This document shows, in pieces, positions 15,463 through 26,222 of a stretch of 64,000 bases of DNA. Made by a program: the position numbers and the translations under genes. The stretch spans positions 4,863,074 through 4,927,073 of the forward strand of contig NZ_CP041186.1 in assembly GCF_006517175.1 (NCBI RefSeq), read 5' to 3'. Positions within the stretch are counted from its first letter, which is position 1. Every line of letters starts with the position of its first letter. A model generated the notes under the pieces. It was not told where the DNA came from, made no database searches, and was given only the letters and a program-made list of their open reading frames with translations. The stretch comes from Persicimonas caeni (GTDB lineage Bacteria > Myxococcota_A > Bradymonadia > Bradymonadales > Bradymonadaceae).

Positions 15463-15482
15463 ATGGTACCCATTAGTACCAT
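15463..15482. promoter_or_regulatory. Palindromic candidate operator before the giant lipoprotein gene
   Basis: ATGGTAC (15463-15469) and GTACCAT (15476-15482) are perfect arms around a 6-base centre. The site is 42 bases beyond the LuxR-type gene and 95 bases before the giant gene, a plausible regulator binding site. Confidence 0.35.
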
Positions 15483-15577
15483 TGCTCCGCGTGCCCATTT
15501 CTCGGACCCTTGTCGCCTAACGATTTCGTAAAAGGTGCTGCCTCAGATCGAGGCGGGTTCGAGAAAGGGTCAGGGAT

Positions 15578-18500
15578 ATGAGGGTTTCAAAGTGGTGGGT
15601 CATCGGGCTCGTTGCGCTGATGGTCTTGCTGGGCGCTTGCGGCGACGATACCGGCAAGAGTGGCAAGACGAATCTGGAGGACGTCGGCGTGGACGCGCCC
15701 GACGGCGGCGACACCGACTCTGTCGAGCCCTATGCGTGTGAGCCGGATCCGCAACTTGTCGGACAGAAGATCTCCTGCGTGCGCGACGAGCATTGCCCGT
15801 GCGGCACGAGTTGCTGGCTCGGCCAGTGCCAGGCGCGCTGCGAAAAGGACGACGAGTGTGCCGACGACGAGTATTGCGACGGCTTCGGCCAGTGTCGCGC
15901 GACGGACGACGCGGCGACGGTGCATTTGCCCGAGCGCCACGACCTGGGCCGGCTCGAGCCGCGCCAGAAGCTCGCCACGCTCACCGATGCTCGTCCGCTC
16001 GCCTCGATCTTGGTGCGCGCGGTCGACGGTCCGGTCGTGGCCGGCCGCGTGGGCGCTGGTGAGGGGCTTCAGGTAGCGGTCACCGACGGGGACGCGCCGG
16101 GCGATGCCGACTTTGCCGCCGAGGTCCTCATCGACCAGCGTGTCGAAGCGGACGGGACGGTTACGTTGTGGGCCCGGCGAGACCCGGGGCACACCGATGA
16201 CGAGCCGCTGACCAACCAGGTGGGGATCTGGGATTCGAGTGGACATCATACCTCGGTGACCGTCACCGAGCGGACCTCGCTCGTCGGCGGGGCCACTGAC
16301 GGGCCCGAGCTCGTCGGCACCTACACTGGCGTCGCCCGCCTGGTCGCCCGCGGAAGCGTCGGTGGCCTCGGGCTCAATATCACCACCCCGCGACGCGAGC
16401 AGTCGGTGCCGATCACCGCTCAGATTTTCGATACCGGCAGCGGCATGCGCCTGGTGATCGAAGACAATCTGCGCGTGCTCCACCCGCAAGGGGAGTGGAT
16501 CGGTGAGCTGAGCGCCGATGCCCAAGACCTGGCGCTTCCGGCCTTCGAAGCGCTCGCGCTCGACCAGATCGCGCTGTCCAATTCCCAGGTGATCGCCACG
16601 CCGAGCGACATGCGCGTCGACGCCGATCCGAGCGCCGCCGATTGGGACGGGGTGCTTCGCTTCGGCTTCGACCTGCGCTACGCGGGCATCACAGACACGG
16701 CGGCCATCCCCATGTCGCGCTGGATGGTGACGCTGTCGCGTACCGGCGACCTGCCCGACGGAGCCGACGCCCCCGAGGCGCAGTCCGACGCCCAACTCGC
16801 CTACGACACCGCCCAACTCGCCGACACCGAGTTCGTCGCCGAGACCGGCATGGCCACCGTGGCCAGCGCTTATCCTGATTTCGATTCCAAATGGGAGGCC
16901 ATCCGTCAGGTCGCCGACCGCTCGATCGGTGGCACCGACATGGGCGTTTGCGTCGCGCCGTACTTGCCGTTTGTCTCCGACGACGATCGCTCCGCCTACT
17001 ACAATAGCTTCTACTACTCGATCTTCCCCGACGTGTACGCCGCGAATGTCGGCGCGCTGAACCAGCCGTACACAATCACGCCGGTCTTTGCCTACGATAG
17101 GGCTCCGAACTCGCCCGGCGGATGGACCGTGAACAACGACAAGACCAAGACGGTCAGTGAGCTGGCCGGGGCCGGTGTGCCGTTGCTCTCGGAGATCTTT
17201 GCCGGCGTCTCCGACCAGTCTCTGGAGCTGTGGAGTGCGCAAGTGCCGGTCGCCAGCGGGTTCTATCACGATGTCACCCCGACGACGCCCAGCGGGTTCC
17301 GTCAAGCACCCGAGATCACGCTGGCCGACGGCACCACCGTCAACCATGCGCTTCCCTGTGACATCGACCTGAGCGACTCGCCCGATACGGTCGCCTTCGA
17401 CGAGGGGTACGGCTCGTCAGTCTTCGATGTGACCCTCGACGTGCCCAACCAGCGCTTCGATTTCTGCCAAGAGGCCGCCGATCGGCTCGACTGCCGCATC
17501 GTGGATGTGACGTCGGTGCTCACGCCCGAAGAGCGTGACATGTATCCGGCTCAGTACATCGATTTCGACGTGACCATGCAGCCGGGCGACTCGTTTTCCT
17601 ACCAGATCCGCGCCAATATTCCGGACGTGCGCTTCAGCAAGGTGTGCATCCCGCCGTCCCTCCCGAAGCGCTGCGCCGAGGGCTTGGCCTGTGAGAACGC
17701 CAACACCGGCAGCGGCTCGCTCGAGATCGAGCCGCTGTCCGACAGCGGGCAGTCGGCTTCGTCGGGCGACCTGACGTGCGGAGAGAGCGGGCGCCATTTC
17801 GCCTTCGAGATGGACGAAGCCGGCCTGACGGCGGACACGCTCGTCGAGGATTGTGTGGCCGACTCCGAGGCGATCGAGCGCGTGCTGGCCTCGCCGACGG
17901 GCACGACCGAGCGGGACAAGCTCGCCGCGATGGGCTGGTACAACTCCGAAGGTTGCTTCAGGCCCATACAGCTGCTGGGCACGGTGGGCCGGGCGACCGA
18001 GGCGGTGCGCTACTGGCGCGACGAGACCGGAGCCGAGGCGACGCTGGCCGATCTGATAGCCATGCGCATGCTGCAGCGTTGGACGGACGCCCATGCCTTC
18101 ATCGCCAGTGAGGCGACCCACAGCACTCCGTTTGCTCACCTGGATGCGACGGTCAACTCGGATAGCCTCGACGGGCTCGAGGCGCGCTTGGACCAGTCGC
18201 TTCGCGCCTGGCGCCTGCTGATGCATCCGCGCGTGGCCACTGCCCTGATGAGCCTGAGCCCTGAGGCGCTTCGCCACCCCGACTACCGTCAGATGGTCGG
18301 CGCCGGGTTCACCGAGGAGGGCTATCACCGGCAGGATGAGGGCTTGGTGGTCTCGATGGCCGAGCTGCTCGACGCTCAACTACGGCTCGGGCAGGCGATC
18401 GCCGAGCGCTACGCCTACGAGGGCGCCCAGGAGGTGCCCGCCTCTCTGGTTCGGCTCCAGCAGGCCCACCTGGTCGCCGAGAGCTTGATTCAGGCGCTCA

Positions 18501-21253
18501 CCGAGCGAAGCCGCGACGTCGACGGCAATTACGGGGAGTGGGACGAGAACTTCCGCGCCGTCGAGCGGCGGGTTATGGGCAGCTGGGTTACGCTTCTCAA
18601 CCGCGTCGACGGGCTTCTCGAAGGCCGCAATCCCCTGGGCATCGAGGATACCGACTTGCCGCTGTATTTCCGCGACTTCCGGGTGGACGCCACCAGCCGA
18701 TTCACCGCCATCACCCGCTTTTTGCTCGGCCAGACCAATGGCTCGGAGGCCTGGGCCGCCTCGCTGGTGCGCGACGCAGTCGACGCCTACGACACGGCCA
18801 AGGACGCCTATCTCGACGAGAGTTCGCGAGCGATGAACGAGGAGGCGACCGCCACGGCCAAGGCGCTGCGGGTCGCCGACGAAAAGACCGACTTCGGCCT
18901 GATGATGATCGACTTTTGTGGAAGCGAGGCCTTTGGCGACGTCGGTCCGGGCGACGTGCACGACAGCATCGATCAGGCCACGTTCGACGCCTCGACGTGC
19001 TGGTTCCGAAGCGAGCGCACTGAGTGCGCGCCGGGGCAGGCATCGAGTGAAGACGCGGTGACCTACAGCCTGTGCACCAGCGCGCTGGCCGCACTGGGGC
19101 CCAACGGCATCGGTCGACGCCCGGCGTATGCGACGGTCAACGTGCAGGGCAAAGACTTCCGCTACTATGCCATGGTCCGCGGCTGGGAGTTCGACAACCC
19201 GGTGCTCGGCTCGTTCTACGAGCAGATTTTGGAGAATTGGACCGGGTTCCCCGCCCAGATCAACGTGACGATGCGCACCACCGCGGGAGCCTGTTTCCGC
19301 ACCTCGGAGGGGACCACCGTGTGTGCGCGGGACGAGGTCGACCGGCCGGTCAACGTGACCTACGACCCGCAGACGCACCAGCCGTATAACCCCTGCAAGA
19401 ACACCGCAGTGCCCAACTTCCCGGGGATTCTGCCCGAAATCGAGCAGTTGGGCGACGGGAGTTATGAAGCCGTGTGCGCGCCCAACCAGGCGCTGGGCTT
19501 CGAGGGCACCACGCTGCGCATGCCTTTGTCCGGCGCCGCCGCCAAGCAGTTGCGCGGCACCTACACCAACGGTGTGCTCACCGAGCAAATTGCAGGCCGC
19601 TGCCGCGAGTTCGTGCCCGGCCATGATCCGACCCCGGTCGCCCGTTGGGCCGACGCACCGCAATCGTGCTACGGCGGCTCGGTGGGCGCCGAGGTCTACG
19701 CCACACGCACTCTGGTGACCGACATCGAAGTGGCGCGCGACGCCGTCGAGCAGCATACCGAGGCGTACCGTATCGCCATGCAGTCGTGCTTCATCCAGCA
19801 GCAGGGCAACCAGCAACTCATGGAGGCCCAGCGAAGCTTCGACGCCGAGATGAACCACCTGCAGACGGCCAAGCAGATCGCCGACACCGTGGCGACCTGG
19901 GCGTACTCGACAGGCGATTGTCTGTCGGAGGTCTCCGGCGCAGATGAGCCGTGGGACTACGGACTGGCCGCCGGTACCTGCGCGGCGTACGCCGTCGGGT
20001 CGGCCGCCGACACAGCCAGCATCGCCTACGACGCCGACATGCAGCGCGCCGAGCGCGCCCACGAGACCACGATGATGGGCATCGAGCAGTCCACCGAAGA
20101 GGCGCGCTGCTTCAAAGAGGCGGAGCTCGAGCTGGTGGGGCTGCGCGCGGCGTACTTGGAGATTCAACGGGCCCAGCAGGAGCTCGCGTCGAGCTACCTG
20201 CAGGCACAGCACGCCGTGGAGGTGCTCGAAGCCGAGTACGACGCCGGCCTGATCGACGTGGAGACCGCCGAGACCGCCGCGATGTTCGTTCCCTCTCAGA
20301 GCCCCTGGTATAACGAGGAGCTGGCCGACTACGAACGCAAGCTTCGCCTGGCGCGCCGAGGCGCCTACCTGGCGGTGCGCGCGGTAGAGTACGAGTTCCA
20401 GATGACCTCGAGCTACCGCTCCGACGTGCTCTTGGCCGAGACGCCGCTCGAACTCGAGCAGGTCCTGACCGAGCTGCGCCAAGAAGCCAACACCAACAGC
20501 GTGGCCGGCGCGCGGCCGGCCGAGTTGACCGAGGTGGTCAGCCTCAAAGACCACCTGCTGCAACTCGGCGACCGCTCCGAAAGCACGCCCGCAGGGTGGC
20601 ACGCGCTGTCGGACACCGAGCGCTTCCGCAAAATGCTCGTCGACCCGGCCTACGAGGTCTACGAAGACGGCGTCTTCATCGGCCGGCGCATCCCCTTCAA
20701 CATCGCCCCGCTCAGCGTGCTCGATCGCGGCGAGTTCCAGGGCGTGCCCATCGTCAGCGACAACTCGTGCGCCGAGCGTCTCTGGTCGCTCAACGTGACC
20801 ATCCAAGGCGAAGACGGCGAGGTCATCCGGGGCGTCAGCCCGACGATCAACCTGGAGGTGCGCAAGCGCAACACCTTCTTCAGCAACCTGTGTGACGCCG
20901 CGCGAGGCGACTTCCAGGTCGCCAGCGTGCGCCCGGCCCGAAACCTGTTCCGCGAGCCGGGCGTCGGCGAGGGGATCAGCGGCATCACCGGCCAATCGGA
21001 AGCCGACGGCTTCTCGAAGGCCCGCGTGCAGGCTCGCCTGAACATCGCCCCGCAGGAATTCGCCAGCGACTCGTATACCGACGGCGCCAGCGCCGAGTTG
21101 GCCGCCCGCGGGCTCTTCGGTGAGTACGAGCTGTTCATCCCGGCGACCAGCCTGGCGCCGGCGTCGAACGGCCTGCCCAGCGGGGACGGGCTGGTGCTCA
21201 ACCAGGTCGACGATATCCTGCTGCGCGTCGACTACGTGTCGGTGGCGCGGTAA
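15578..21253 (+). CDS. Giant lipoprotein of 1891 residues, function unknown
   Basis: The protein begins with a signal peptide and lipobox LGAC (Cys21), so it should be lipid-anchored at the envelope. Residues about 50-110 are Cys-rich with spacings such as CPCGTSCWLGQCQARC and DEYCDGFGQC, resembling EGF/dickkopf-like modules of lipoproteins in this group. The next 500 residues look beta-rich, then a mainly alpha-helical region follows. Residues about 1400-1620 are rich in Ala, Glu and Gln with QRSFDAEMNHLQTAKQ-type heptads and probably form a coiled coil. The last 250 residues are again mixed, with few cysteines. I recognise no enzyme motif. The gene is uninterrupted over 5.6 kb with uniform codon use, implying selection. 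The size, anchor and coiled coil suggest a structural or binding surface protein, which is inference. Confidence 0.8.
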   Translation: MRVSKWWVIGLVALMVLLGACGDDTGKSGKTNLEDVGVDAPDGGDTDSVEPYACEPDPQLVGQKISCVRDEHCPCGTSCWLGQCQARCEKDDECADDEYCDGFGQCRATDDAATVHLPERHDLGRLEPRQKLATLTDARPLASILVRAVDGPVVAGRVGAGEGLQVAVTDGDAPGDADFAAEVLIDQRVEADGTVTLWARRDPGHTDDEPLTNQVGIWDSSGHHTSVTVTERTSLVGGATDGPELVGTYTGVARLVARGSVGGLGLNITTPRREQSVPITAQIFDTGSGMRLVIEDNLRVLHPQGEWIGELSADAQDLALPAFEALALDQIALSNSQVIATPSDMRVDADPSAADWDGVLRFGFDLRYAGITDTAAIPMSRWMVTLSRTGDLPDGADAPEAQSDAQLAYDTAQLADTEFVAETGMATVASAYPDFDSKWEAIRQVADRSIGGTDMGVCVAPYLPFVSDDDRSAYYNSFYYSIFPDVYAANVGALNQPYTITPVFAYDRAPNSPGGWTVNNDKTKTVSELAGAGVPLLSEIFAGVSDQSLELWSAQVPVASGFYHDVTPTTPSGFRQAPEITLADGTTVNHALPCDIDLSDSPDTVAFDEGYGSSVFDVTLDVPNQRFDFCQEAADRLDCRIVDVTSVLTPEERDMYPAQYIDFDVTMQPGDSFSYQIRANIPDVRFSKVCIPPSLPKRCAEGLACENANTGSGSLEIEPLSDSGQSASSGDLTCGESGRHFAFEMDEAGLTADTLVEDCVADSEAIERVLASPTGTTERDKLAAMGWYNSEGCFRPIQLLGTVGRATEAVRYWRDETGAEATLADLIAMRMLQRWTDAHAFIASEATHSTPFAHLDATVNSDSLDGLEARLDQSLRAWRLLMHPRVATALMSLSPEALRHPDYRQMVGAGFTEEGYHRQDEGLVVSMAELLDAQLRLGQAIAERYAYEGAQEVPASLVRLQQAHLVAESLIQALTERSRDVDGNYGEWDENFRAVERRVMGSWVTLLNRVDGLLEGRNPLGIEDTDLPLYFRDFRVDATSRFTAITRFLLGQTNGSEAWAASLVRDAVDAYDTAKDAYLDESSRAMNEEATATAKALRVADEKTDFGLMMIDFCGSEAFGDVGPGDVHDSIDQATFDASTCWFRSERTECAPGQASSEDAVTYSLCTSALAALGPNGIGRRPAYATVNVQGKDFRYYAMVRGWEFDNPVLGSFYEQILENWTGFPAQINVTMRTTAGACFRTSEGTTVCARDEVDRPVNVTYDPQTHQPYNPCKNTAVPNFPGILPEIEQLGDGSYEAVCAPNQALGFEGTTLRMPLSGAAAKQLRGTYTNGVLTEQIAGRCREFVPGHDPTPVARWADAPQSCYGGSVGAEVYATRTLVTDIEVARDAVEQHTEAYRIAMQSCFIQQQGNQQLMEAQRSFDAEMNHLQTAKQIADTVATWAYSTGDCLSEVSGADEPWDYGLAAGTCAAYAVGSAADTASIAYDADMQRAERAHETTMMGIEQSTEEARCFKEAELELVGLRAAYLEIQRAQQELASSYLQAQHAVEVLEAEYDAGLIDVETAETAAMFVPSQSPWYNEELADYERKLRLARRGAYLAVRAVEYEFQMTSSYRSDVLLAETPLELEQVLTELRQEANTNSVAGARPAELTEVVSLKDHLLQLGDRSESTPAGWHALSDTERFRKMLVDPAYEVYEDGVFIGRRIPFNIAPLSVLDRGEFQGVPIVSDNSCAERLWSLNVTIQGEDGEVIRGVSPTINLEVRKRNTFFSNLCDAARGDFQVASVRPARNLFREPGVGEGISGITGQSEADGFSKARVQARLNIAPQEFASDSYTDGASAELAARGLFGEYELFIPATSLAPASNGLPSGDGLVLNQVDDILLRVDYVSVAR

Positions 21254-21267
21254 CTGCGTCGGGCCCC

Positions 21268-21290
21268 GGGGGCGGCCTTCGCCGCCCCGC
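21268..21290 (+). terminator. Strong GC hairpin after the giant lipoprotein gene
   Basis: GGGGCGGC and GCCGCCCC pair perfectly around a CTTC loop 16 bases after the stop. There is no T-run, so it may stabilise the 3' end or terminate with help. Confidence 0.5.
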
Positions 21291-21398
21291 GCCCGCCGCT
21301 TCTCGCAGGGCCCTCGACCCGGTTGCAAGGTCAGCCAATAGATACTCTGGGAATTTCGCGTGACATTCGCTCGCTAATTGTACAGTATAACTGCGACT

Positions 21399-21414
21399 GA
21401 ATGAGCGTTCATTC
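21399..21414. promoter_or_regulatory. TetR/FadR-like operator before the acyl-CoA dehydrogenase gene
   Basis: GAATGAGCGTTCATTC has perfect GAATGA/TCATTC arms around four bases. This pattern is typical of operators for TetR-family fatty-acid regulators. A TATAAC -10-like hexamer lies directly upstream at 21386-21391, so a bound repressor would block transcription. Confidence 0.6.
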
Positions 21415-21464
21415 GTTCCCAAAACCCGACCCGGGTACAAGACACACAAGAAGAGAGGCTGATC

Positions 21465-23231
<1,767 letters not shown>

Positions 23232-23253
23232 ACGACTCGGGTCGTCGAGACCA

Positions 23254-23290
23254 AAAAAGGCCCGCCGGCGCTGCGCCGGCGGGCCTTTTT
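23254..23290. terminator. Bidirectional terminator between acyl-CoA dehydrogenase and CBS genes
   Basis: GGCCCGCCGGCG and CGCCGGCGGGCC form a perfect stem around CTG, with A6 before and T5 after. It can end transcripts from both convergent genes. Confidence 0.92.
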
Positions 23291-23315
23291 GCGTGTGAGC
23301 GTTCGAGTCGGTGGT

Positions 23316-23768
23316 CTAGCGGTTCGAGCGGGTCTGCTGGCCGCCGCTGGGCTTGGAGATCTGCTGGACGACCTTGCCGGTCTCACGCTGTGGCTCGTTG
23401 CGCGCCAGGTCGGCCTGGGCGAGCACTCCCACGACGTTGTTGTTGTCGTCGACGACGATAAGCCGGCGGATCTGGTGTTGGCCCATCAGCTGTTCGGCCT
23501 CGTTGTCGTCGGCGTCCTGGTTGATGCAAATGGGGTTGCCGCTCATGACGTCCGAGGCGTTCAGGTCCAGCGGGTTTTTGCCCTGCGAGACCGCACGGAT
23601 GGTGATGTCACGATCGGTGACCGTGCCCAGCACGTTCGATTTTCCGTTTTGCTCGACGATGGGGATCATTCCGCAGTCGCAGTCGTCCATCATCTTGGCG
23701 ATGTCCTGCAGCGACGTGTTCTTCGACGCGCACTGCGGCTTGCTTGTCATCAGGTCTTTAATGCTCAT
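23316..23768 (-). CDS. CBS-domain pair protein
   Basis: The 150-residue cytoplasmic protein consists of two CBS motifs in tandem, a fold that binds adenosine nucleotides and senses energy state. Typical phrases are MSIKDLMTSKPQC at the start, GTVTDRDITIRAV in the first repeat, and ASDVMSGNPICI and RRLIVVDDNNNVVGVLAQADLA in the second. A Gly/Gln/Arg-rich tail follows. The ATG at 23768 is chosen because GGAGG lies seven bases upstream. It converges with the acyl-CoA dehydrogenase gene and shares its terminator. The partner it controls is not evident. Confidence 0.88.
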   Translation of the reverse strand: MSIKDLMTSKPQCASKNTSLQDIAKMMDDCDCGMIPIVEQNGKSNVLGTVTDRDITIRAVSQGKNPLDLNASDVMSGNPICINQDADDNEAEQLMGQHQIRRLIVVDDNNNVVGVLAQADLARNEPQRETGKVVQQISKPSGGQQTRSNR

Positions 23769-23894
23769 GGCGTTCCTCCACGGGTGCGAAGGGATTGGTG
23801 CGATGGTTTCGTGCGGACGCAAGCGTCCGTTCTGTTCGTCCTACGAACCTAGACACACACGCAAAGCTGATGACCCCTGGGGGCGGGCCGGGGG

Positions 23895-25367
23895 CTAGTC
23901 GGCGGTGGGGAGTTCGACGATGGCGACGGTGCCGCCGTCGTCGGGCCCTTCAAAGTGGATGGAGCCGTCGTGGCGGTCGATGATGGTCTTGGCGATGGCT
24001 AGCCCCAGGCCCACGCCGCCGTAGTCACGGGTGTCGGGGCCGTCGGCTTGGGAAAAGCGCTCGAAGATGCGGGCACGAAAGCCGTCGTCGATGCCGGGGC
24101 CGTGGTCGCGGATGCTCAGCCGCGCCACTTCGACGGTGCGGCTGATCTCGATCTCGATGACGCTGTCGGCCGGCGAGAACTTCTCGGCGTTGGCCAACAG
24201 CTTGGCGACCGCGGCGCACAAACGCTCGCGGTCGGCGGTGATCACCACAGGTTCGTCGGGGGCGTGTACCGACAGGGCGTGCGTCTCGTGCAGGTCGCTG
24301 CGTTGGTCGAGGGCGTCGACGAGGACGTCGTACAACTCGACCTCCTCGAAGGTAAACGTGTCGGAGACTTCTCCGGTGAGCGCGCGGACCTCCAAGAAGG
24401 CGTCGACGACCTCGACGAGCCGGTCGGCGTTCTTTCGAGCCATGTTGATCATGTGGGTGAGCCGAGGACTCTCGAGGACTTCCTCGTCGTGGCTCAGCAG
24501 CGAGATCAGGCCTACCAGCGGGGTCAGCGGGGTGCGCAACTCGTGGCTGACCAGGGCGATGAGTTTGTCTTTGAGTTGCTCGACTTCGTGGCGGGCGGTG
24601 ACGTCTTGGACGGTGCCGCGAAGGTAGATGAGTTCCTCGCCGTCGTAGACTGGCTCACCGTAGGCACGAACGATGATTCGGGTGCCGTCCGGTCGAGTGA
24701 TCGGATGCTCGAGGGTGTACGGCAGCCCTTTGTCGAGCGTGCGTTCGACGGCACGCCGGATCATCTCGGCGGTCTTTGGGTCGAGCAGCTTCTGATAGGT
24801 CTCGAAGTCGAACCCGGCCGCCTGTGGCTCGAGGCCGAAGATGCGAAAGCATTGGTCCGACCAGGTGATCGTATCCCGGTGGATATCCCACTCCCAATCG
24901 CCCAACTTGGCGACTTGTTGGGCGTAGGCCAGTCGCTCTCGGCTGCGCTCGAGCGCCTCTTGGGCGAGGTGTTTGTTGGTGATGTCAGTCAGGATGCACC
25001 GAAACCGAACGGGCTGGCCATCTTCGCGCACCACGGTGGTGGCGTCACGAAACCATCGCCACTCGCCGTCGGCGGTGCGCATCCGATACTCGAAGTCGTA
25101 GCGGTCGGCGCGGTCGTGCAGTCTGTTGCACGTGGCGATGACGGCGTCGAGGTCGTCGGGATGGACGATCTCTTTCCACAGATTTGGTTCGTCGTTGGCG
25201 TGATCGAGCGAATACCCCAAGATCCGCTCGATCTGGGGGCTCACGTAAGTGGTGGTGAAGTCGCCCGCGTCGAATTCCCAGACGATGGCATCGATCGACT
25301 CGAGAATCTCCTGGCTATGCCGCGCTTCGAGCGTGTTGTATCCCCCGTCTGGCGTGTCCCTTCCCAC
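23895..25367 (-). CDS. PAS-PAS sensor histidine kinase
   Basis: The 490-residue kinase has no obvious membrane segment and is probably cytoplasmic. A PAS domain with PAC region covers about 20-135 and a second covers about 150-265. The HisKA helix follows with SHELRTPL and phosphoacceptor His275. The ATPase domain has an N-box-like LLANAEKFSP, DHGPGID and GGVGLGLAIAK. No receiver is fused and no response regulator gene lies beside it, so it is an orphan kinase. The start is a GTG with GAGG upstream. Downstream of it is the CBS protein; upstream is the ribbon-helix-helix-like protein, all in the same direction. Confidence 0.9.
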   Translation of the reverse strand: MGRDTPDGGYNTLEARHSQEILESIDAIVWEFDAGDFTTTYVSPQIERILGYSLDHANDEPNLWKEIVHPDDLDAVIATCNRLHDRADRYDFEYRMRTADGEWRWFRDATTVVREDGQPVRFRCILTDITNKHLAQEALERSRERLAYAQQVAKLGDWEWDIHRDTITWSDQCFRIFGLEPQAAGFDFETYQKLLDPKTAEMIRRAVERTLDKGLPYTLEHPITRPDGTRIIVRAYGEPVYDGEELIYLRGTVQDVTARHEVEQLKDKLIALVSHELRTPLTPLVGLISLLSHDEEVLESPRLTHMINMARKNADRLVEVVDAFLEVRALTGEVSDTFTFEEVELYDVLVDALDQRSDLHETHALSVHAPDEPVVITADRERLCAAVAKLLANAEKFSPADSVIEIEISRTVEVARLSIRDHGPGIDDGFRARIFERFSQADGPDTRDYGGVGLGLAIAKTIIDRHDGSIHFEGPDDGGTVAIVELPTAD

Positions 25368-25467
25368 GGTTGCCTCGTAACGCTAGTGCGCAAGAATGCA
25401 TCGACCGACCGATGGCCGATCGATTAGTTCGAACATAGACGGAGCATTCGGGACTGCCAGTGCGATT

Positions 25468-26070
25468 TTAGCGCTCGAAGATGACTCGCTGGCGATACTC
25501 TCGGTACTCTTTGGTCTCGCGCAACTTGTCGAGGATGACCTCGTACTCGGCCTTGGTCAGTTTGTCCTTGAGGATATTCTTGACCTTGCCGCCTTCGATA
25601 GGACCGGCGTCGGAGAAGAAATTCGCCAAGATCTGGGCAGCCGCCTTCGGACCATGACCTTCGAGTTGCTCCAGGCAGGCCTTGGCGACGTCGGCCACCG
25701 AGCCGTCGACCTCGGGCACCTCGATCGGTTCCGGCTCCGGTTCCGGCTCGTCCTGGGGCTCGGCTTCCGGCTCCGTCTCTGGCTCGGCTGCCGGCTCGGG
25801 CTGCGGCTCGGTGTCTTGTTGCGGTTCCGGCTCGGAGTCTTGCTTCGGCTCCGGCTCGTCGGTCTGTTCGGGAGCCTCGCTCGGCTCGTCGGCCGGCTGC
25901 GACTCGGCGGGCGCGGCCTTGCCGCCGCCCTCGAGGCCACGCTGCAGCAACTCGAGCGCCATCTCCGAGTAGGTCTTGTCCTGCTCGTCGGCCAACGCTT
26001 TGACCTTGTCGATGATGTCAGTGCCATGCGGGTCGCGGGAACGGACAACCAACTGCGCATTATAACCCAT
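25468..26070 (-). CDS. Protein with RHH-like N-terminus and Glu/Pro-rich linker
   Basis: The 200-residue protein has three parts. The first 47 residues (YNAQLVVRSRD, then ALADEQDKTYSEMALELLQR) look like a strand followed by two helices, as in a ribbon-helix-helix DNA-binding or dimerisation unit. Residues about 50-120 are a Pro-Glu-rich linker. Residues about 120-200 form a charged helical domain ending EYREYRQRVIFER. I cannot name a family for the last part. The start ATG is preceded by GGGAG. It sits between two sensor kinases transcribed in the same direction but with gaps of about 100-150 bases. Whether it binds DNA is inference from the predicted secondary structure. Confidence 0.6.
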   Translation of the reverse strand: MGYNAQLVVRSRDPHGTDIIDKVKALADEQDKTYSEMALELLQRGLEGGGKAAPAESQPADEPSEAPEQTDEPEPKQDSEPEPQQDTEPQPEPAAEPETEPEAEPQDEPEPEPEPIEVPEVDGSVADVAKACLEQLEGHGPKAAAQILANFFSDAGPIEGGKVKNILKDKLTKAEYEVILDKLRETKEYREYRQRVIFER

Positions 26071-26222
26071 ACTTCACTCCCAACTGCCCAACGTCTGAAA
26101 TCGCGGCAACGTCATTTAGATTAACATGGAAACGATAGGTCGCTGATCAACCTGAGGCCAAAACCTGCAGATCAACTCGGCCAGATGGCCCTAGGCTGAC
26201 TCAGGATGGACGTGACCGCAAG

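Noticed and set aside
18380-21328. Minus-strand open frame of about 980 codons opposite the giant lipoprotein gene
   Set aside because: Gly/Ala/Arg/His-rich sequence with no motifs; the plus-strand gene has signal peptide, lipobox and SD-side structure.
23316-23340. Possible T-arm-like word near the CBS gene end (GGTTCGAGCGGG)
   Set aside because: It lies inside the coding end of the CBS gene with no accompanying stems of a tRNA.
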